A stretch of 62,292 bases of DNA. Origin: Acanthaster planci (taxonomy: Eukaryota; Echinodermata; Asteroidea; Valvatida; Acanthasteridae). This document shows, one piece after another, positions 24,801-39,800 of this stretch. The position numbers and the translations under genes were made by a program. The notes under the pieces are model-generated. The model was not told where the DNA came from. It was given only the letters and a program-made list of their open reading frames with translations, and searched no databases. Location: positions 4,157,207 to 4,219,498 of the forward strand of contig NW_019091360.1 of the NCBI RefSeq assembly GCF_001949145.1, given 5' to 3'. How positions within the stretch are numbered: the stretch's first letter is position 1; every line of letters begins with the position of its first letter.

Positions 24801-27800
24801 GCAAACACACTGCAAACCTGAACTCAACTGGGGGCAAGAGTCTCCAGCAGCCAGTAAACTGACACCAAAATATTTACTAAGAAAATATAGAACGCTAAGC
24901 AAGCAAGCAAGCAAGCAGTGCATTTGCAATACCAAAAGTGCACATGCAAGAGCAAACTAGCATGAGATCTACTTCAATGGAATTGCTTTCAAGAGACTAG
25001 TAACTGCATGCGTTGCCAATAAAAAGAAAACGGGCTGCTTTGGATGCAACTGTTGTTTCAGAATAAAGATGTGACTTTTGATCATCATATTGATTTTCTT
25101 TTTCCAAATGCATTTTAAGTAACAAACAAATCATAAAATGCCAATGCAATATAATTTTAGAAATTAATTCAAACTTGAGGTCAGTACTGACATTTTAGTT
25201 TGAAAGAAGAGCAAGTGTTGACAAGGTCAACAGCAAGAGAATTTGTTATTCAATGTTGAGCATCGTATCACTTGTTATCCAGAGAGCTAGGTGATTAGGT
25301 GGTACATTCTGACAAAATGTTGCGACTGGTTTAAAACAAAAGGATGAAGACACAAGGAAATGAAAAGAAAGATAAGAGAGAGGATGAACGCAAGAGAAAA
25401 GGAAACAGGTACAATGAAGCAGGATGCAGAGTGTGAGTATTTGCTGTTTGTACGAGGTATAAACTGTTGCTTTCGCGTGACTTTGTTTCCTTTTCATTTG
25501 GATGTTCTTTTTAGACATACAACTAATATCTGATATTGCAATTTGGCAGGCAGCATAGCAAGGTTGCAACATGCACATTAACTATCTCCGATCTATCCAA
25601 CCAACTGACAGACCATAATTGTCATTGAAGGAACAGTATGCCACAATTCTGGTGCATCAGTTAGCAGAGTATGTGTGCCTTCCCACAAAACAATACGGTT
25701 TTCATCTCATTTCAGCTTAACTTGAGCACCCCTGGAATTACTCAACTCAAAGAAACTTTCACATGCTTGATTTGCGAGGGGAGTCAACTTAAGCTGAAAT
25801 TATTTTCAGACATACGAAAAGAAAGATATTTTTATGTTGTAACAAACAAGTCCTGCTTCATGCAAATTCCTTTTATTTTGTGATTATTTAGTATGTCCAG
25901 AATGCAGCTGGAAGGAAAAGACTTCAGGAAATCCAGTAGTACTTTATCCAATCTGAATTAGGCTCTCAGTCACCATTACTTCACATGAAATTTATGTCTC
26001 AGTTTACAAGAGAATATTGTGTTCCTTATTTTATTTTGGCAAAATACTGGATTTTGTCAGATCCAAGAAAGTTATATGGAAAAACCCATTGGGTTAGTAA
26101 ACATATCTGTTCATTTTTTAAAAATGAATTTGAGACTTTTTCGAAATGGGCTTCTGTTCATGATTTACAGTGCAATGTCATTAAAAGCCAATCTACCCCA
26201 TCTTAAGAAAACAAAATATAAGGTAGTAGCTAACCTTTGACATGACCTTTGCAATGACCTGATTTGTTACAACTTAAAATACTGAAGGGTCACTTGAAAT
26301 CAGAGTTCAACAGGTCAGCACATAGTGAGAGCAAAACGTCATACAGTCGGAACAGTTTGATAATGTAATGTACTAGATAAGCAGAACTCTGTGGTTACTG
26401 CTCAACACTTCAAGCAAACCAGTAAAATCTGATTTCAAGCTAATGTCGGTGAAATATTTCAATTTCTGCAATTCCTTTCCATGTGGTCGGTAACGAAAGG
26501 AGGGGGTTGCAAAATTTTATATCCCAACAAAATTAAAATAATAAAAAAATGCCAGACCATGATTTCCAAATGGCCGAGGCAGTGTGTTGCAAACCATCAA
26601 CAAAATCATTTTTGCTTTGTCTTCTAAGAAAGCTTTAATGTATCAGGTTCTAAATGGGCATACTTTTTAAGTTTGCAAGCGTACTCAATGAACTTGTTTC
26701 AAGTACCCCGTCATTATTGAATCACATATTCACGTGAATGAAGCACAGTATTTTATATTTCAGCATCATAGAAATTTGACAACAAATAATTCCACTTTCT
26801 TTCCATCATCCACTTAACCCATCAACTGAAAAACACTGCATTAGTAATACTAAGTGAATGTTGTTTATTAAGACTTGAAGCAAATTATGTGCAATGCGTA
26901 AACGAGTTGTGACAAATTGCTGTTTGGTTTGGTTTTGTTTTTTTACTGTTGCAATGAGGTCTGAGAGAGATAATGCCCATGCAGATTGTGTGGAGACTTC
27001 TGGTTTATCATCACAGCAGAAAATCCACAACTACATACCTGTTGTACTGCAGTGTCTTTGCCAAAGTCTATATTACCAAAATCTCCATCGTCATCCTCAC
27101 TGGAGGAATGTAAGGGATGTGTACCAACCTGCAAACACACAGAGACCATGTAGGATTTCACTGGCCTACAAATACGTCATATCAGGACATGGGAACATTC
27201 AAAACACCCAGTTCAAATAAGGCAAAACACATCGGGACAAAGCGGTTTCAGCTATTACGGAAAATTAAAGCACTGTTGAAGATCAGGCGCTAAATTCTTT
27301 GTAAGGCCTCATGTTTTGCTTATGCCAAGTTCCCGTCTGTGAGGTTTATCATTCTAGAGTTTGAGACACAGTACATGGATTGAATATGTACAGTTTTGAC
27401 CACGTACACTTAGACTAAATTACAACTGTTAAGAAATGTTATAAGTCACTCACCAAATCTACTGTATTCCGTTTGTTGAGTTCAGACAAACTCCCCACTA
27501 CAAAGGAAGTCCATTTATCTCTGTAGTCCTCTGGTACATATTCTGAAGCGAGAAAGGAAAAACAAACGGCATTTCACCATTATGAAGAGAACAACGGAGC
27601 ACACTTCCGTCGTTTGTCACATCAGCACATCAAGATGCCTCATGCAACTGTGACCAATGTTTGTGAGTTAGACTTCTCACTCTATATCAAGAAAAACACG
27701 TAATACTGGATCTGTTGTTTGCTTTTTCTCTATCTCACCTTGAAATAAAGACTTGATCTGATCACAATTACAGCCTTTCTCCATCTCATGGATGACTGTA

Positions 27801-30800
27801 TTAGTGATACGAGTCAGGTGACCCATGTAGCCTCGACGTGACCCTCCCTTCTGTTGCGTTTGTTCATTTTCCTCCCAGCTTTCCAGTATCCTCTGGATCA
27901 GTTTACAGTCGGTAAAGAGCTGCAGGTGGCAAGAAAAAAAACAAGGCATGTACATCAATACTAAAGTTAAACAATTTGGGGCATGTTTGTTTCACAGGGA
28001 TCTGGATCTCCATCAGTGATCTGTGGTTAGTTCACTGACACCTGAACCCACCTAATGGATGGAACAAACCAGCATTGGGATCACTGATTGAAGATCTAGA
28101 TCTGTGTCAAACAACCAGGCCCTATGACAAAAGTATACACTTCTACTTTGAAAAGAATGTCATAACCTGTTCAAAAGAAGCAGATATATTGTGCTGATTG
28201 ATTAAAGTTCGAAACCATTTCTAAGAGGTGACACACAAGGTTGATTCAAGGGTACACAAATCATGTGACTGAGCTTTTCCACAATTAGGCTGAATACTGG
28301 ATGTTAGATATCCAATGACGTTGGGCACTAGATAAGGCTAAATACCAGATAAAGATGAATACTCAATGAGGCTAGATTTTAGAAGAGGCTGGATATAAGT
28401 CCAGGCTGGAAACTAAATGAAGTGAGATACTAGATGAGGTCAGATACTAGATAAGGCTGAATACTTAATGTAGATGAGGTTTGATATTGGATGAGGTTAG
28501 CTACCAGATGAGGATGAATACTCAATGAGGCTGGATGTTAGAAGAGGCTGGATACTAGTTGAGGCTGGAAACTAGATAAGTTTAAATACCAAGTGAGATT
28601 GAATAGTGAATAAGGTTGGATACTTGATGAGGCTGGATACTAAATAAGGTTAAATACCAAGTGAGATTGAATAGTGAATGAGGTTGGATACTAAATGAGG
28701 CTGGATACTAGATAACATATGCAGCAAGGTATGAGACGGAGAGAACCCCCCCTNCAGGAATCTGGGGAATTCCTTTCAGACATCTTGGGGGATGTGTTAA
28801 GTAACAATAGTCTGGAATGTGTATAGGGATTCGACATGTTGGGGGGGTACCCCTCGGTCTCATTTCTTGCTGGGTATACTAGATAAGGCAGAAGAGTACA
28901 TGAAGTTGGATACTTACATGGACTAAAAGTGGATGCTGTGTTTTTCCTTCTTCCGACTCGGTGGGATTGTTAGCCAGAATTGTGCTTATACACTTCTCGA
29001 CCTCCAGATGTAGGAAATTATTCCAAGCATACTGAAATAAAAGTTCCTGTGAACACAAAATGGACAGTCATGTAAGTGCAGATAGAACAGGACGCTCAGT
29101 ACTCTGTCTTCTTGTTTGTTCAGAGAGTTCTGATAGCCCTATAATTATGGCTTAGTTATTCGTAAAAATAGAAAATATAGACAATTGAGAGCATGAGTTT
29201 GTCATCTTAACAATGCATGAGGGTTATGCAAGTCAACTGTTAGGAAATCTAACCACGTTATCATTTTGTCAAAGCTCGTTATAAAAGCCAGGTGGCTACG
29301 ATGTACTAATGTCACAATTCAGAACAACAGATTTCTTGATATCCTTTCAGATTTGTGCAACATTCTGGAAGTACCACAAATATGCACATACATTAAAATA
29401 CTTTTCTGCACATTAAAGTCAAGTCTTTAGTCCTAAATATAGCCAAACTTCTAACAGATCAGTATGACTCCAAGTATCAATCTGAAAACCTTTATCTTTT
29501 ACACAGCTTGACGTACATCAAGCTCACTACATTCATACCCTTGAACAACCAACAACCTGCAAACCCTAAGCTCCGTCAATTATAGATACTTGCCGATATT
29601 GATATATCGGCGGTCCTGTATTAATAATACCGATATATCGAGCTCAAAACCAATGGCGTAATGCGTGCATATTGCCGGACGCCTTTTGCAGTTAGGCGGC
29701 TTAGGCCCCCACCAATTGGTCCTAACCGTACAGCACGTGACAAGTCTGTTGGAATTTGTGAGCTTTTTTTATTCTTCCCCAAACAAAAGAGAAGTTGACA
29801 ACACCAATGACCTCCAGTCAAAACGGTATATCCAAATGCAAAGGCACGCATACTCCGGCCAGTTTGCAATCTGAGCAGTAGGCTTCATGCATGGCTTCCT
29901 GCGACAGTAGGTTCCTTCCTTCAACCAATCACCGTTGATGAAATTGCTACGCCACAATACAACATGAATATACATCACCCAAACTGTTGCATGGATGCAT
30001 AGAAGGCACAGGAATCTGATGCATCATTTACACAAGTCCAGGCAATGGCTATTTCTTAACCACTCAAAGATTTTGCCTGGTGTCATATGGGTCATTTCAC
30101 GAAGTTGTATAACAAAGTGTGAGAGAAGAGCTGAAATTTCAAATTCACTTATCAGTCATTTTCCCTGAAGTTTGACACATTATTAACTGTGCTTCTCATA
30201 ACTAAAAATACGTTTGCAATAACTTTGGCGGACAAGGAAATACTCAGGTATTATGCGACATGTAACGGGTTGTAAATATAACACAGAAACCACATAGAGT
30301 TGCAGCATGCAGCCAAGATTTCTCCCAGTGGCAATATGTTATGAAGCTTCATTTGTTATGTTCTAAATATTGGCAAGTATCCCAACAAAAATAAAACATT
30401 AAAGAAGGGAACATAATACAAGAATGAATGTCAGGGTAGGTACATGAACTCATTTTGGGAGAATTTTCCAGCCCAGGTACTGTGCGGTTGGGCCGAGCAT
30501 TTTCCCATATTCGATCAGCATGGTCGGGTTCGAACAAAGTGTAATCTTTTTGACAAATACGGCTGCATGGATGGCAATATTTGTGTTGATCTTTGCCACG
30601 TTATATTCACTAGCGCGGCTCCTCACAGCGCGGAATCGCTCTACCCTTAATCCTTGAGAGATATGTGGAACTAGATTTATTAGCACCAAGACTATGCCAT
30701 TTTTGACCTGTGGGGGCATGTACCATATTTTCCTTTTGTTGTTTAGATAATCACATCATGGAAGTATGCAAACTGGAGTGATTACTTAACTATAGCTGGT

Positions 30801-33800
30801 TAATATTTTGGGTTTGAAAATGCACTCAAAACCTGTTTATGTACAAGTTTAAGGTACCGCCCCTATTATTACATAATGGTAGCGGACTAACGGTCATTGC
30901 AATAACAAGATCTGGACGTAACTTGGAAACCATCGGGAGATTTTTATGATCAATTGCAAATTGCAAATAATCAAAATTTACCGAGCATGAGCACAATACA
31001 CGCAGCGTAAATTTTAAGAATTCTTTCTTTCTACTATCTTGTACTTTTCAAGCGATGAAACCGGTCTCTAATGGCCCAATTTGATTCCCACAAACTTAAA
31101 GTGGCGCAATTGCACCAAAGACGTAATGTGTGGAAACTCTGTGTTTGGCAAGTGGGAAAATACATGCCTGACCACATCTGGCAAGTGATGTTTTGTTTGG
31201 CGAAATCTGAAAGAGCCGTTGAAGTACGGAAGAATCTATTTCTAATGAGGGGCATTAACTTCCCCGTTACGGATCACCAAAGATTGTAGATGCAACAGAA
31301 TGGCTGCGGAAACCTGCTCAGCATTCTGGCAAGAACAAGTTATTTCTTTTGAACTGAAATACAGCAGTGAACACCGAGTTGAGAAAAAGTTCATCTGGGT
31401 TGTAGTTCTGAAATAATGATGACGTAGTTAGCAGTTATTTTCCAAGTCAAAAAAACAAACTGATCTGCAAGGCATACTTACCCATATTGATTTTATCGTT
31501 CCCAATCTAGCCAGTTCCACATTAATACTCTGAGTATTAGTGACAAGCAGTGCAGCTATCAGCTTGCACACTTGCAGGCGGACAGCTCCAAATGGAGGGG
31601 AGAGTTGACCTACTGTGGTTGGCATGGGATCTTGCTGTAAAAACAAAAAGTACCACATTCATGATAGCTTTAGAGAAAGGCGTGGCTACAGTAAGACCTG
31701 TGACAATGGTGGTGGGGGGACCTTTTTTATTTGTGTAAAGTTTGAGATACATAAACAGTCCACAGTCGATATGAAGAACATAGTTGTAACAAAATAGGTA
31801 CCGTTATAAAGTGCAAATTCTGCAAATCCTGATTTCTTGAATTCTTATTTTCAACTTTTTATCACAAAGTCCTGGTTGTAGCATAGCAATTTGTCTAGTC
31901 CGTACAACATTTTACAACAAGAGTTGACAATAGTTCTAATTAGCAAGCTATTTATAGCTCTCAGCTAGTAATTTGTAACATGATTGTAAGCTCTAAACAC
32001 TCTTGCACCACACAATGATCTTTTAACACCATTACCTACTTCCTGCGTCAGATTCCAGGAAAGTTTACACAATGGCTTTTTGCACTGTATTTCATTGCAT
32101 AAGTTTAAATTACGACACATTCAATAAAGTTCAACAAATGTCAAAACTTGAGATTTCACCAACAAATTCTAGCGTTAACATCAATTCATTGATCTGGTAT
32201 GAGTTACACCACACAGATCAGAAAAGGGCAATTTACTAACTAATCATGTTTGCTGTGAGGCTCGTCAATGGCCAACTTAGTGAGGATTTTACAAGAAATG
32301 CACATCTGTGTTTTATGGGATGGTAATATGCTGATTTGACTGTGAGAGAACTTTAAGATTTGCTGCCCAGTTCTGATGAAAACAAAACTTTTTAAAAGTA
32401 GCAGTTGCGGCTACATGTAATGAACGTTTAATGGCAGCAGAATGAACAGGTGTTACATGTACAAATGCTGTGAACGCCCTTGTCCAAGACGCATGTAAAA
32501 CCTTATCATGAGTAGCTAGGAGACTTTGTGTGAAATCAATTCTAAGTGCACTGCTATGCCACAACATTTGTTGTATACAGTTTACGCATGGTGCAAGGTT
32601 ATGCAGGTTGTATATATCAGATGCAGGATTTCTAAAATCAATTCTTGGCAGTTTATATCACAACTGCAAAGTGTCTGTAACAAACAGGGCCAGCTTCACA
32701 CAAACTCTGACCGGTACAAATGGAAACATTCTGCATATCGGTCCCCCTCCCTAAAATGTTATAGCCCAATGGTTATCACAATGTAACTTAGCAAGCAAAC
32801 GCTACTCAGATAGTTTCTATTTCGCATAAAGCCAAATTCCCGAACTGCAAGAAACATATCCTGAACTTGACAGGACAGTCATTACGAGTGGTCTTACATA
32901 CCTCGGGAGGGTCCGTCAATAACTGGTGAAGTTCGGGTAGCTGAGGTACGATTGCCTTCAGAGTCCCACTCACACCATGAGCCAATCTCTCAGCATCTAA
33001 AGCAGTCATTTGTTCCTGTCCCTCGGGCCTAAAGAAAGACAATACCATGCTGGTAAGGGAGGAAGCAGAAGAATGAAGCTTGAAAAGACAGGTGAAATAC
33101 CAGCATGCCAACAAGAAATTGCTTCTTCAGTCTGCTTTTGCTATACATTCTTCCAAACTGCAAAACAAAATCTCAACATGCAATTCCTGTTTTTTCCTTC
33201 CCCTTTACCTTTTTTTCCTCCAAATTAATGAAAGTTTCATGTACCTGTAAGGTGAAATGCATTCCCATACCAATCAGTGACTCAAATACAACTGGGGACT
33301 GAAGAAGCAATTTGAACCTGTTTGTAAAGCAATGTGTGCACAGCATGTGATAAAACAAAAGGCTTTGTTTTTGCACATATATAAGGCATGAAATTAAAGA
33401 CAGGAATCGATATCAATGGGTGCTAATGGAAATGAGAGCTAGAGCTATACAAATGTTAAGTCAGTGTGATGTCTGTCATTTTCCAAACCACTTGTGGTTT
33501 TTGTCTGACCAAAAGCAGAAATGATCGGACAATGGAGAAAGTAAACACAAGGAGTAAGAACGAAGTCCCTACAGACCCTAATTTGATTAACCGCTCCGGT
33601 CTGCTCCACAGACAAAGTGTGGTTACCGGCCCCAGGGTTGAAGACCCTAGACATTCTTCGTACACAGTGATCGCCACCGCCAGGTTTCACTGCGGCATAC
33701 TGGACTAAATACACGGTGGAAAACGTGCACGTAAGAAAATGCCCAGTTCTCTTCAGTCAGTGAGAAATCCCTTCAGATGCGCTCAAAAATTCCGAATCCG

Positions 33801-36800
33801 AGTTGGTTATTTGGCAAAAGTAGGACGTTTTTAAAGTCAGTTATGACATTTTGCGGTTCTGGTGGTAGAGAAAAAAATACCCAAAATATGAACTGTGATA
33901 TTTATATCATAAGTCGCAATCCTAGTGGTTCCTACAGTTAAAAGAAGGTGGAAACATGCCACAGGAATACATTTGACAACGTGGCGAGGTTTCATGCGTG
34001 GTCAATAGTGGCCAATGACAGGAAGGACAACGAATCTTCCCATTTTTTTGTGTTTTTTTTTAATTTGCCTCCGGACCAGCTACATTCTTTCAGTTTTCTT
34101 GTGGCGTATTTTTGGAGACTTTGTGCTAGTAATTCTGTTTGTTTAGAGAGATGTTTTGGGATGTAAAGACGTAACCAGACTTTCATTATCATTGGAATAT
34201 CAGAACAATCACTAACATTATCAAAATTTAAGTCTCCGTTGACGGTGGTTTCTGTCTCATGGCGGCCATGTTGAACCTGCGGAAGTGTTATGGACACGCA
34301 TGTGCAGTACCCATAATCCTTTGCACATACAACTCCGAGCATTCCTTACAGCTCGCAAGCGGTGCGGAATTCGTTTTGTCCGTGCAGCACGTGCAGTGCT
34401 TGCGGTGGCCATCATTGACCATTTTGACCTCGATATGTGCTTACTCCTTGTGTATAATAGTTCCATGATTGGACAAAGTGTCCAAAGAAAATGTACATGT
34501 ACAAGTCCTACCAACAAAAACTTCCCGGTGTTTTTGCTCTGGTTTGTCTCACAACACTGTGGCCCATCAAAAGCTGGTAAAGTTAGCATCAAACTGATCC
34601 TACTAGTATGTTTTCCCGACCATTTTGTGGGGCCAAATTTCAGAAGCTTCATTATTGTTATCTATGGATGAATACTTGGGTGGATTTAAGCCAAGCGATG
34701 AGCTACATGAGACTTCAAAGATAACCAACAAGTTGGGAAGCTCACACAGCTCACACAGGTAACTGGAAGCCTAGTGAAATGAGATATTCACTACTATGCA
34801 ACCTAAAGCCCAGTTCATACTTCACGCAAAAGCCAATGCAAAGTGAATTTCATGACATCAGCAACTGAAGTTCCATCGTGATGTGTGTGATTTCCCCCAC
34901 AAATTCACTCCGCATTCTCTTCTCGCCTGAAGTATGAACCGGCCTTAACATTGCATCAATTCAGCCAATGTCATACTCTCAAGCATTTCGGTTCAATTCT
35001 ACATGTAACTCTTCATGGCTGTTTCGGCTGAATATCACATATAATCTTGGGCTTATCTGTGCTAGCACATCTTTGCATTTGGATACTAATGTTAGCTGGG
35101 GGCAGGAGACAGGTTCCTTGACAGGATGTTCTCCATCATAAACCAATAGGTGTTCAAGTGCCACACCAAATTGGTCATTTCCTGCCCTCTTTCCACAGCC
35201 AATATCAAGCAATACAAAGTCATGAAAGGATAAGGAAGGAGGATGATGATTAGTAAACGCTTGCACCGGCTTAAGCCACAGCAACAATACAGCATTTGAC
35301 ACTTGACAGGTTTCAAAGTATCAGGTGATGTTTTGAACGTCTTGGTTTACTCTCCCTGATTCAGAGGAATACAAGTGTTTGAAACAACAACTATGGTTGG
35401 TATACTACGGACAGTACTGTTGGATGAGTGTGGATATGGAGTTTATTTTACATAAATAGAATTGTTCAAATCGTAAATGACAAATTTAGGTCAAACTGAC
35501 ATCATGCATGCAACAGGTGACAATGCTTGACAAAGCAGCAACCTTGCCTGGATACCACACACAAGTTCAAGCAATTCTGTTTAAGACAGTACTGGTGTGT
35601 ACACAACTACATGTACATCAGTTCCATGGGCACTCCTTAATTCATTATTCAAAGGAAAGGCCATCTCTGGCTAATAAGTCTATGCGAGGATTGTTGAGGG
35701 CGCTATGCAATCTAGTACCAAGAGCCTAGTGGTAAAGGGCACTTTTTGGAGTTGAAGTCAGTCCTTAATGTAAACAGTACACAGTATCATGTTAGCCATT
35801 TTCTGTTGTAGGGAAGGGATATAAGAAAGGAAACCAGAGGTCGTTTCACAACAGTGCATAGGATGATTAAGCTTCCTTTTGTACATGTACACACAGTATA
35901 ATGCAGCCAAGGGAATTCTGTGTGTGGTTTAGATTTCATCAGAAAATTCCACACACTGACTCAGATCACCAGTTCACAGGGATTTCCCTGTCCAGGCAAG
36001 TCACTGCCATGCTGTGTACAACCTACAATACACTTCCTCACAGATAACCTTGAAATTTATTTTCCTTCCCACTGAAACACACAAAATTGTCAAATTTATG
36101 AATAATCCACAAAACTTTCTTCTTCATTTTGGTTTATCAACTTAAAAGTTAACACGAGAGAGTTTGTATTTGTGAACTTTTCCTGATTCAAACCATGGAT
36201 TTTTTAAGTTTAAGTAAATTAGGCCGGCAATATTTCCTCCACTTCAGAAAGTTCTAAGGGGAAGAGGAACGGAGGAAAACAGCACACAATATGCTAATTT
36301 GATCTGACAAATCTGACTGCATTACCACAACAAAGCACATCAATCACGGCAAATGCAAATAATATTCAACTTGAACAATTCACCCACTGTTACATGCACA
36401 TCAGAATGATCTGCTCACAACCAAATCGATAAATGTTGATAAAATAAATCAGGTGCACACACATAAAGGGTTACTTGGAATCACACAAAATCACAATCAC
36501 TGGTGCGTAATGAACATACCCTTGTTTTTTGAATTCCAAGAGAGCCAGGAGGACACAGACGCCATTCACTAGAGCAGATTTGGATTTCTTTCCATGAAAC
36601 ATGTGCTCCAGCAACTCGGCTACAGTTTCTTGCCTTCAAACACAAAGACAAAAAGATAACCAATTAGGAATCTCTTTGCTGCACACAACGAAGGGAAAGA
36701 ACTTTGTCTAAAGCTATTTCCAACGCTCGGGATATTTTCTGATATGGTTCATTCTTCCTCCAAACTGAAGGGCCAAAATGAAGGGCCAAAACCTCGCACA

Positions 36801-39800
36801 CTTTTGCATTTTTTTCCTGACATGTCATAAGCAAGATGCAGGACTGGGATATACTGTTATAACTTCCATATTCATAAACCACAAGCCAACATCTAGTCAG
36901 ACAGAAAAAAAATACTTTCAAAAGATCAACAAATTTTGAATAATATAACTGGCATATGCACGTCTGATGGCAAGTCTTCTAAGAGATCCGTAACATTTTA
37001 AGTTTTTGTTTTCTTTGACGAGACTTGCACAACAATAATTAAAGGGACTGATACAGTTGTGTAGTAGTCACGTCCAAATTTGTCATGGGACGTGTGAGCC
37101 TTGCAGGGGGCAGGGGAAGGGAGAGCTTTCCTGTAGGGTGGGGTCAGATGCTTCAGATTGGCTATTCATGGACAGCAACTAATAAGGTCAATGGCTCAGG
37201 ATATTGTAAGTGGACTTCAAGGTTGACAAGAGCGTTCCTTGTAGTTATATTCTAATTGCTTAATCAAAGGGGTGAGGAAAGCCTTTCAAAGTCAGGAACA
37301 CATTTAAACTGTTGGCGAAGGAAGGCTGCTTGCAACTTGTAACAGTTCACAACCACATGAGAAGGAAGTTACGTAGGTGGAACAAGTAATCAGGTGTGCT
37401 TCAAACATGAAAGCCCAACATCACCTTTCCATTATAGTTTAGTGACTCTTACTGATATTCAATAAGAAAACTTTTTCCAACAGTCAAATACAAACTGAAT
37501 TTCTTATAAAGATGAAGAGCATAATGTAATTTTTACTGTAAACCCATGCACACTTGATTTACCAAAAATAAAATTACTAACTGATATTAAATATCATATT
37601 CCATGTCCATGTAGACTATCATGCCAATGTGGAAATTTATAAAAACCACCACGGCCATGATCAGTCAGTAAGCAAGCCAGCATCTCACAAAATGAAGGAT
37701 CTACTTACTTCTCTAATGTGGTGAGCAGTGGATCACTTTCAGCACACTCCTGTAGCTGTGACATGTGTTCCCTGGTGATACGCACGATATCACACAGAGT
37801 CTGTGCTGCATTGCTGTGTTTGTCATCCGTCTCTTCTGGATCAATCAGATCCACTAATCGCTGGATGAACTTCTGCTCGTTCAGCCACTGTCAATGACAA
37901 AATACAGCATACGTTTCTACATCTGACGTGTTCTCATCAACCGAGACTGACACACTTTATGTCTTCAACTCTCATCACAACAAAGTAAAAGGGACTAGAA
38001 AAATTACGCCGTTATATCCAGGAGTGGGTAAAAAAAAACAAGAAGTGCAGAGAGAAAATTTAAGAATTGGGACTCTCAGGATTTGCCCTTGCTAGTATTT
38101 TGTTGTAAATATTCTTCCTGAGAATTGACTGCACTTGTAATTGGGCGTATGTCAAAATACTGATCATAGTGACCAAACTAAAGCTAATGAATGGATATAC
38201 AATCCATTGTTTCCTGGAATCCTTACCTCAAGGAATTCCTGCCTGACCTCTCGGCTCTCTATGCACGTGATTAGCCTCAGGAGGAGATCCATGATGGCGG
38301 ATGTGCCTAAATGATTCAGGAGAATGCTGATGGAGTTGTCTTTGCTTTTGAGGTGATCTATGACAACCTCCGGTCTCCGAACCAGGAGCGAGCCGATAGT
38401 TTTGCTGAAGAAGCTGGCTAGTAGTGGGTTGAGAGGAGGTTCGTGGTCTAGGAAACTCCACAGTGCATTCATTGCAGACTATAAGAAACAATCACAGCGA
38501 AACATGTTATTATTCACCATTTCCATTTCTACACACCATATGGTACATAGACCACTCTTATTTACCCTGCAATTTGTATGAGTGGCCAAAGTGTGCAGAA
38601 AACTCATTCTCCCGTTGGTTTTCAATTTTACGTCGCATTTGTTCAAAACGCAGATTTACTTTCAAAGGGTTGCATTTTCATTCGTTATACAGTAGTACGT
38701 GTATTATATTATGTGGTGTTTTGATAGGACGTGGGATTTCGGACACTTTTTAAGTTATTTTTATCCATTTATACTGACAACCAGCTGTAACTTTTGCAGC
38801 CACTAGTAGGAAAAGACACAAATGTAATGTCAAAAGAGCACACCGTATTTGTTACGACTAACAACCCTTGACTTTTGTTCAATCAAGGATGTACATGTAG
38901 ACAGACTAACAGGAAACAAAGTCTATATCACTGGCATCAAAGCCCCACATTCTAGGAGACTCAGCACTCTGACAACACTTACTTCAGTCTCTGCCAGTTT
39001 ATCACTGATTGCTCCTACTTCTGATGTCAGTAGCTCACAAGCCATGTTAGGATGCTTGTACTGTAGTTGCTCTTCTAATTCACCCGAGGGTTCTTTGGTG
39101 ATGTAAGAAATCAACTCATCCATGACTTCCGTTCGGATGAGGCTAAAAGAAACAGGAAAAGGTGACCAAATTTGTTAAATTGGCTTGAACAATTCCTTTT
39201 TTACAAAGTACAAGGTATCTGGGAGGTAATTTTGATATCAACAATTCTTGACAACCAGCACTAAATTTAAGCATTTAAAAAAAAAACTGTTTAACATGTT
39301 GAAACTTCTACTTACAAACATGCAAAAGTGCCCTTCATTACATAAACTTCTTTACTGCAACATTATACTGCTGGGTTTTTGTAACTCCGCAAGTGATAAT
39401 ATGATTTAAATAAATGAAAGATATTAAGCTGTTAGAAGCACTGATGCAGCATACTCACAAGTCAATGAGTTTCTTGTTTTGAGCCTTGCATTCTTGAAGG
39501 ATATCATCCTCATCAAGAAGTTCCATTAATGTCACATCCTGTAAATCCATTCCAAAGTCAGGATTATTCAACGGAACAAAGACACAGCTCAGAATATGTT
39601 GCCTTTCTGATTGTTATCATTTTTCAATGATATGGCCCACAGGAAACCAGCATAGAGTGTTATGGTTACTGGGAAACATCAGCTGAGTTAATACATCCTA
39701 CACGACAGCCAGCACCAAATATGAACAATGGAAACACACTGGAAACATTCATATCAACGTTAATTTTAAACATAATGACTAAACTTTCTGCACTGTTTGA

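Noticed and set aside
28284-28716. CRISPR-like array
   Set aside because: Units are contiguous 17-bp tandem repeats without spacers, in an intron of an animal gene.
33632-33650. GGGTTGAAGACCCT as a tRNA T-arm
   Set aside because: Only a four-base stem forms and no cloverleaf can be built around it.
34257-34671. Overlapping 131- and 128-codon frames on both strands in a PPP6R intron
   Set aside because: Mutually antisense, no motif, and the area is better explained as CpG-rich regulatory sequence.
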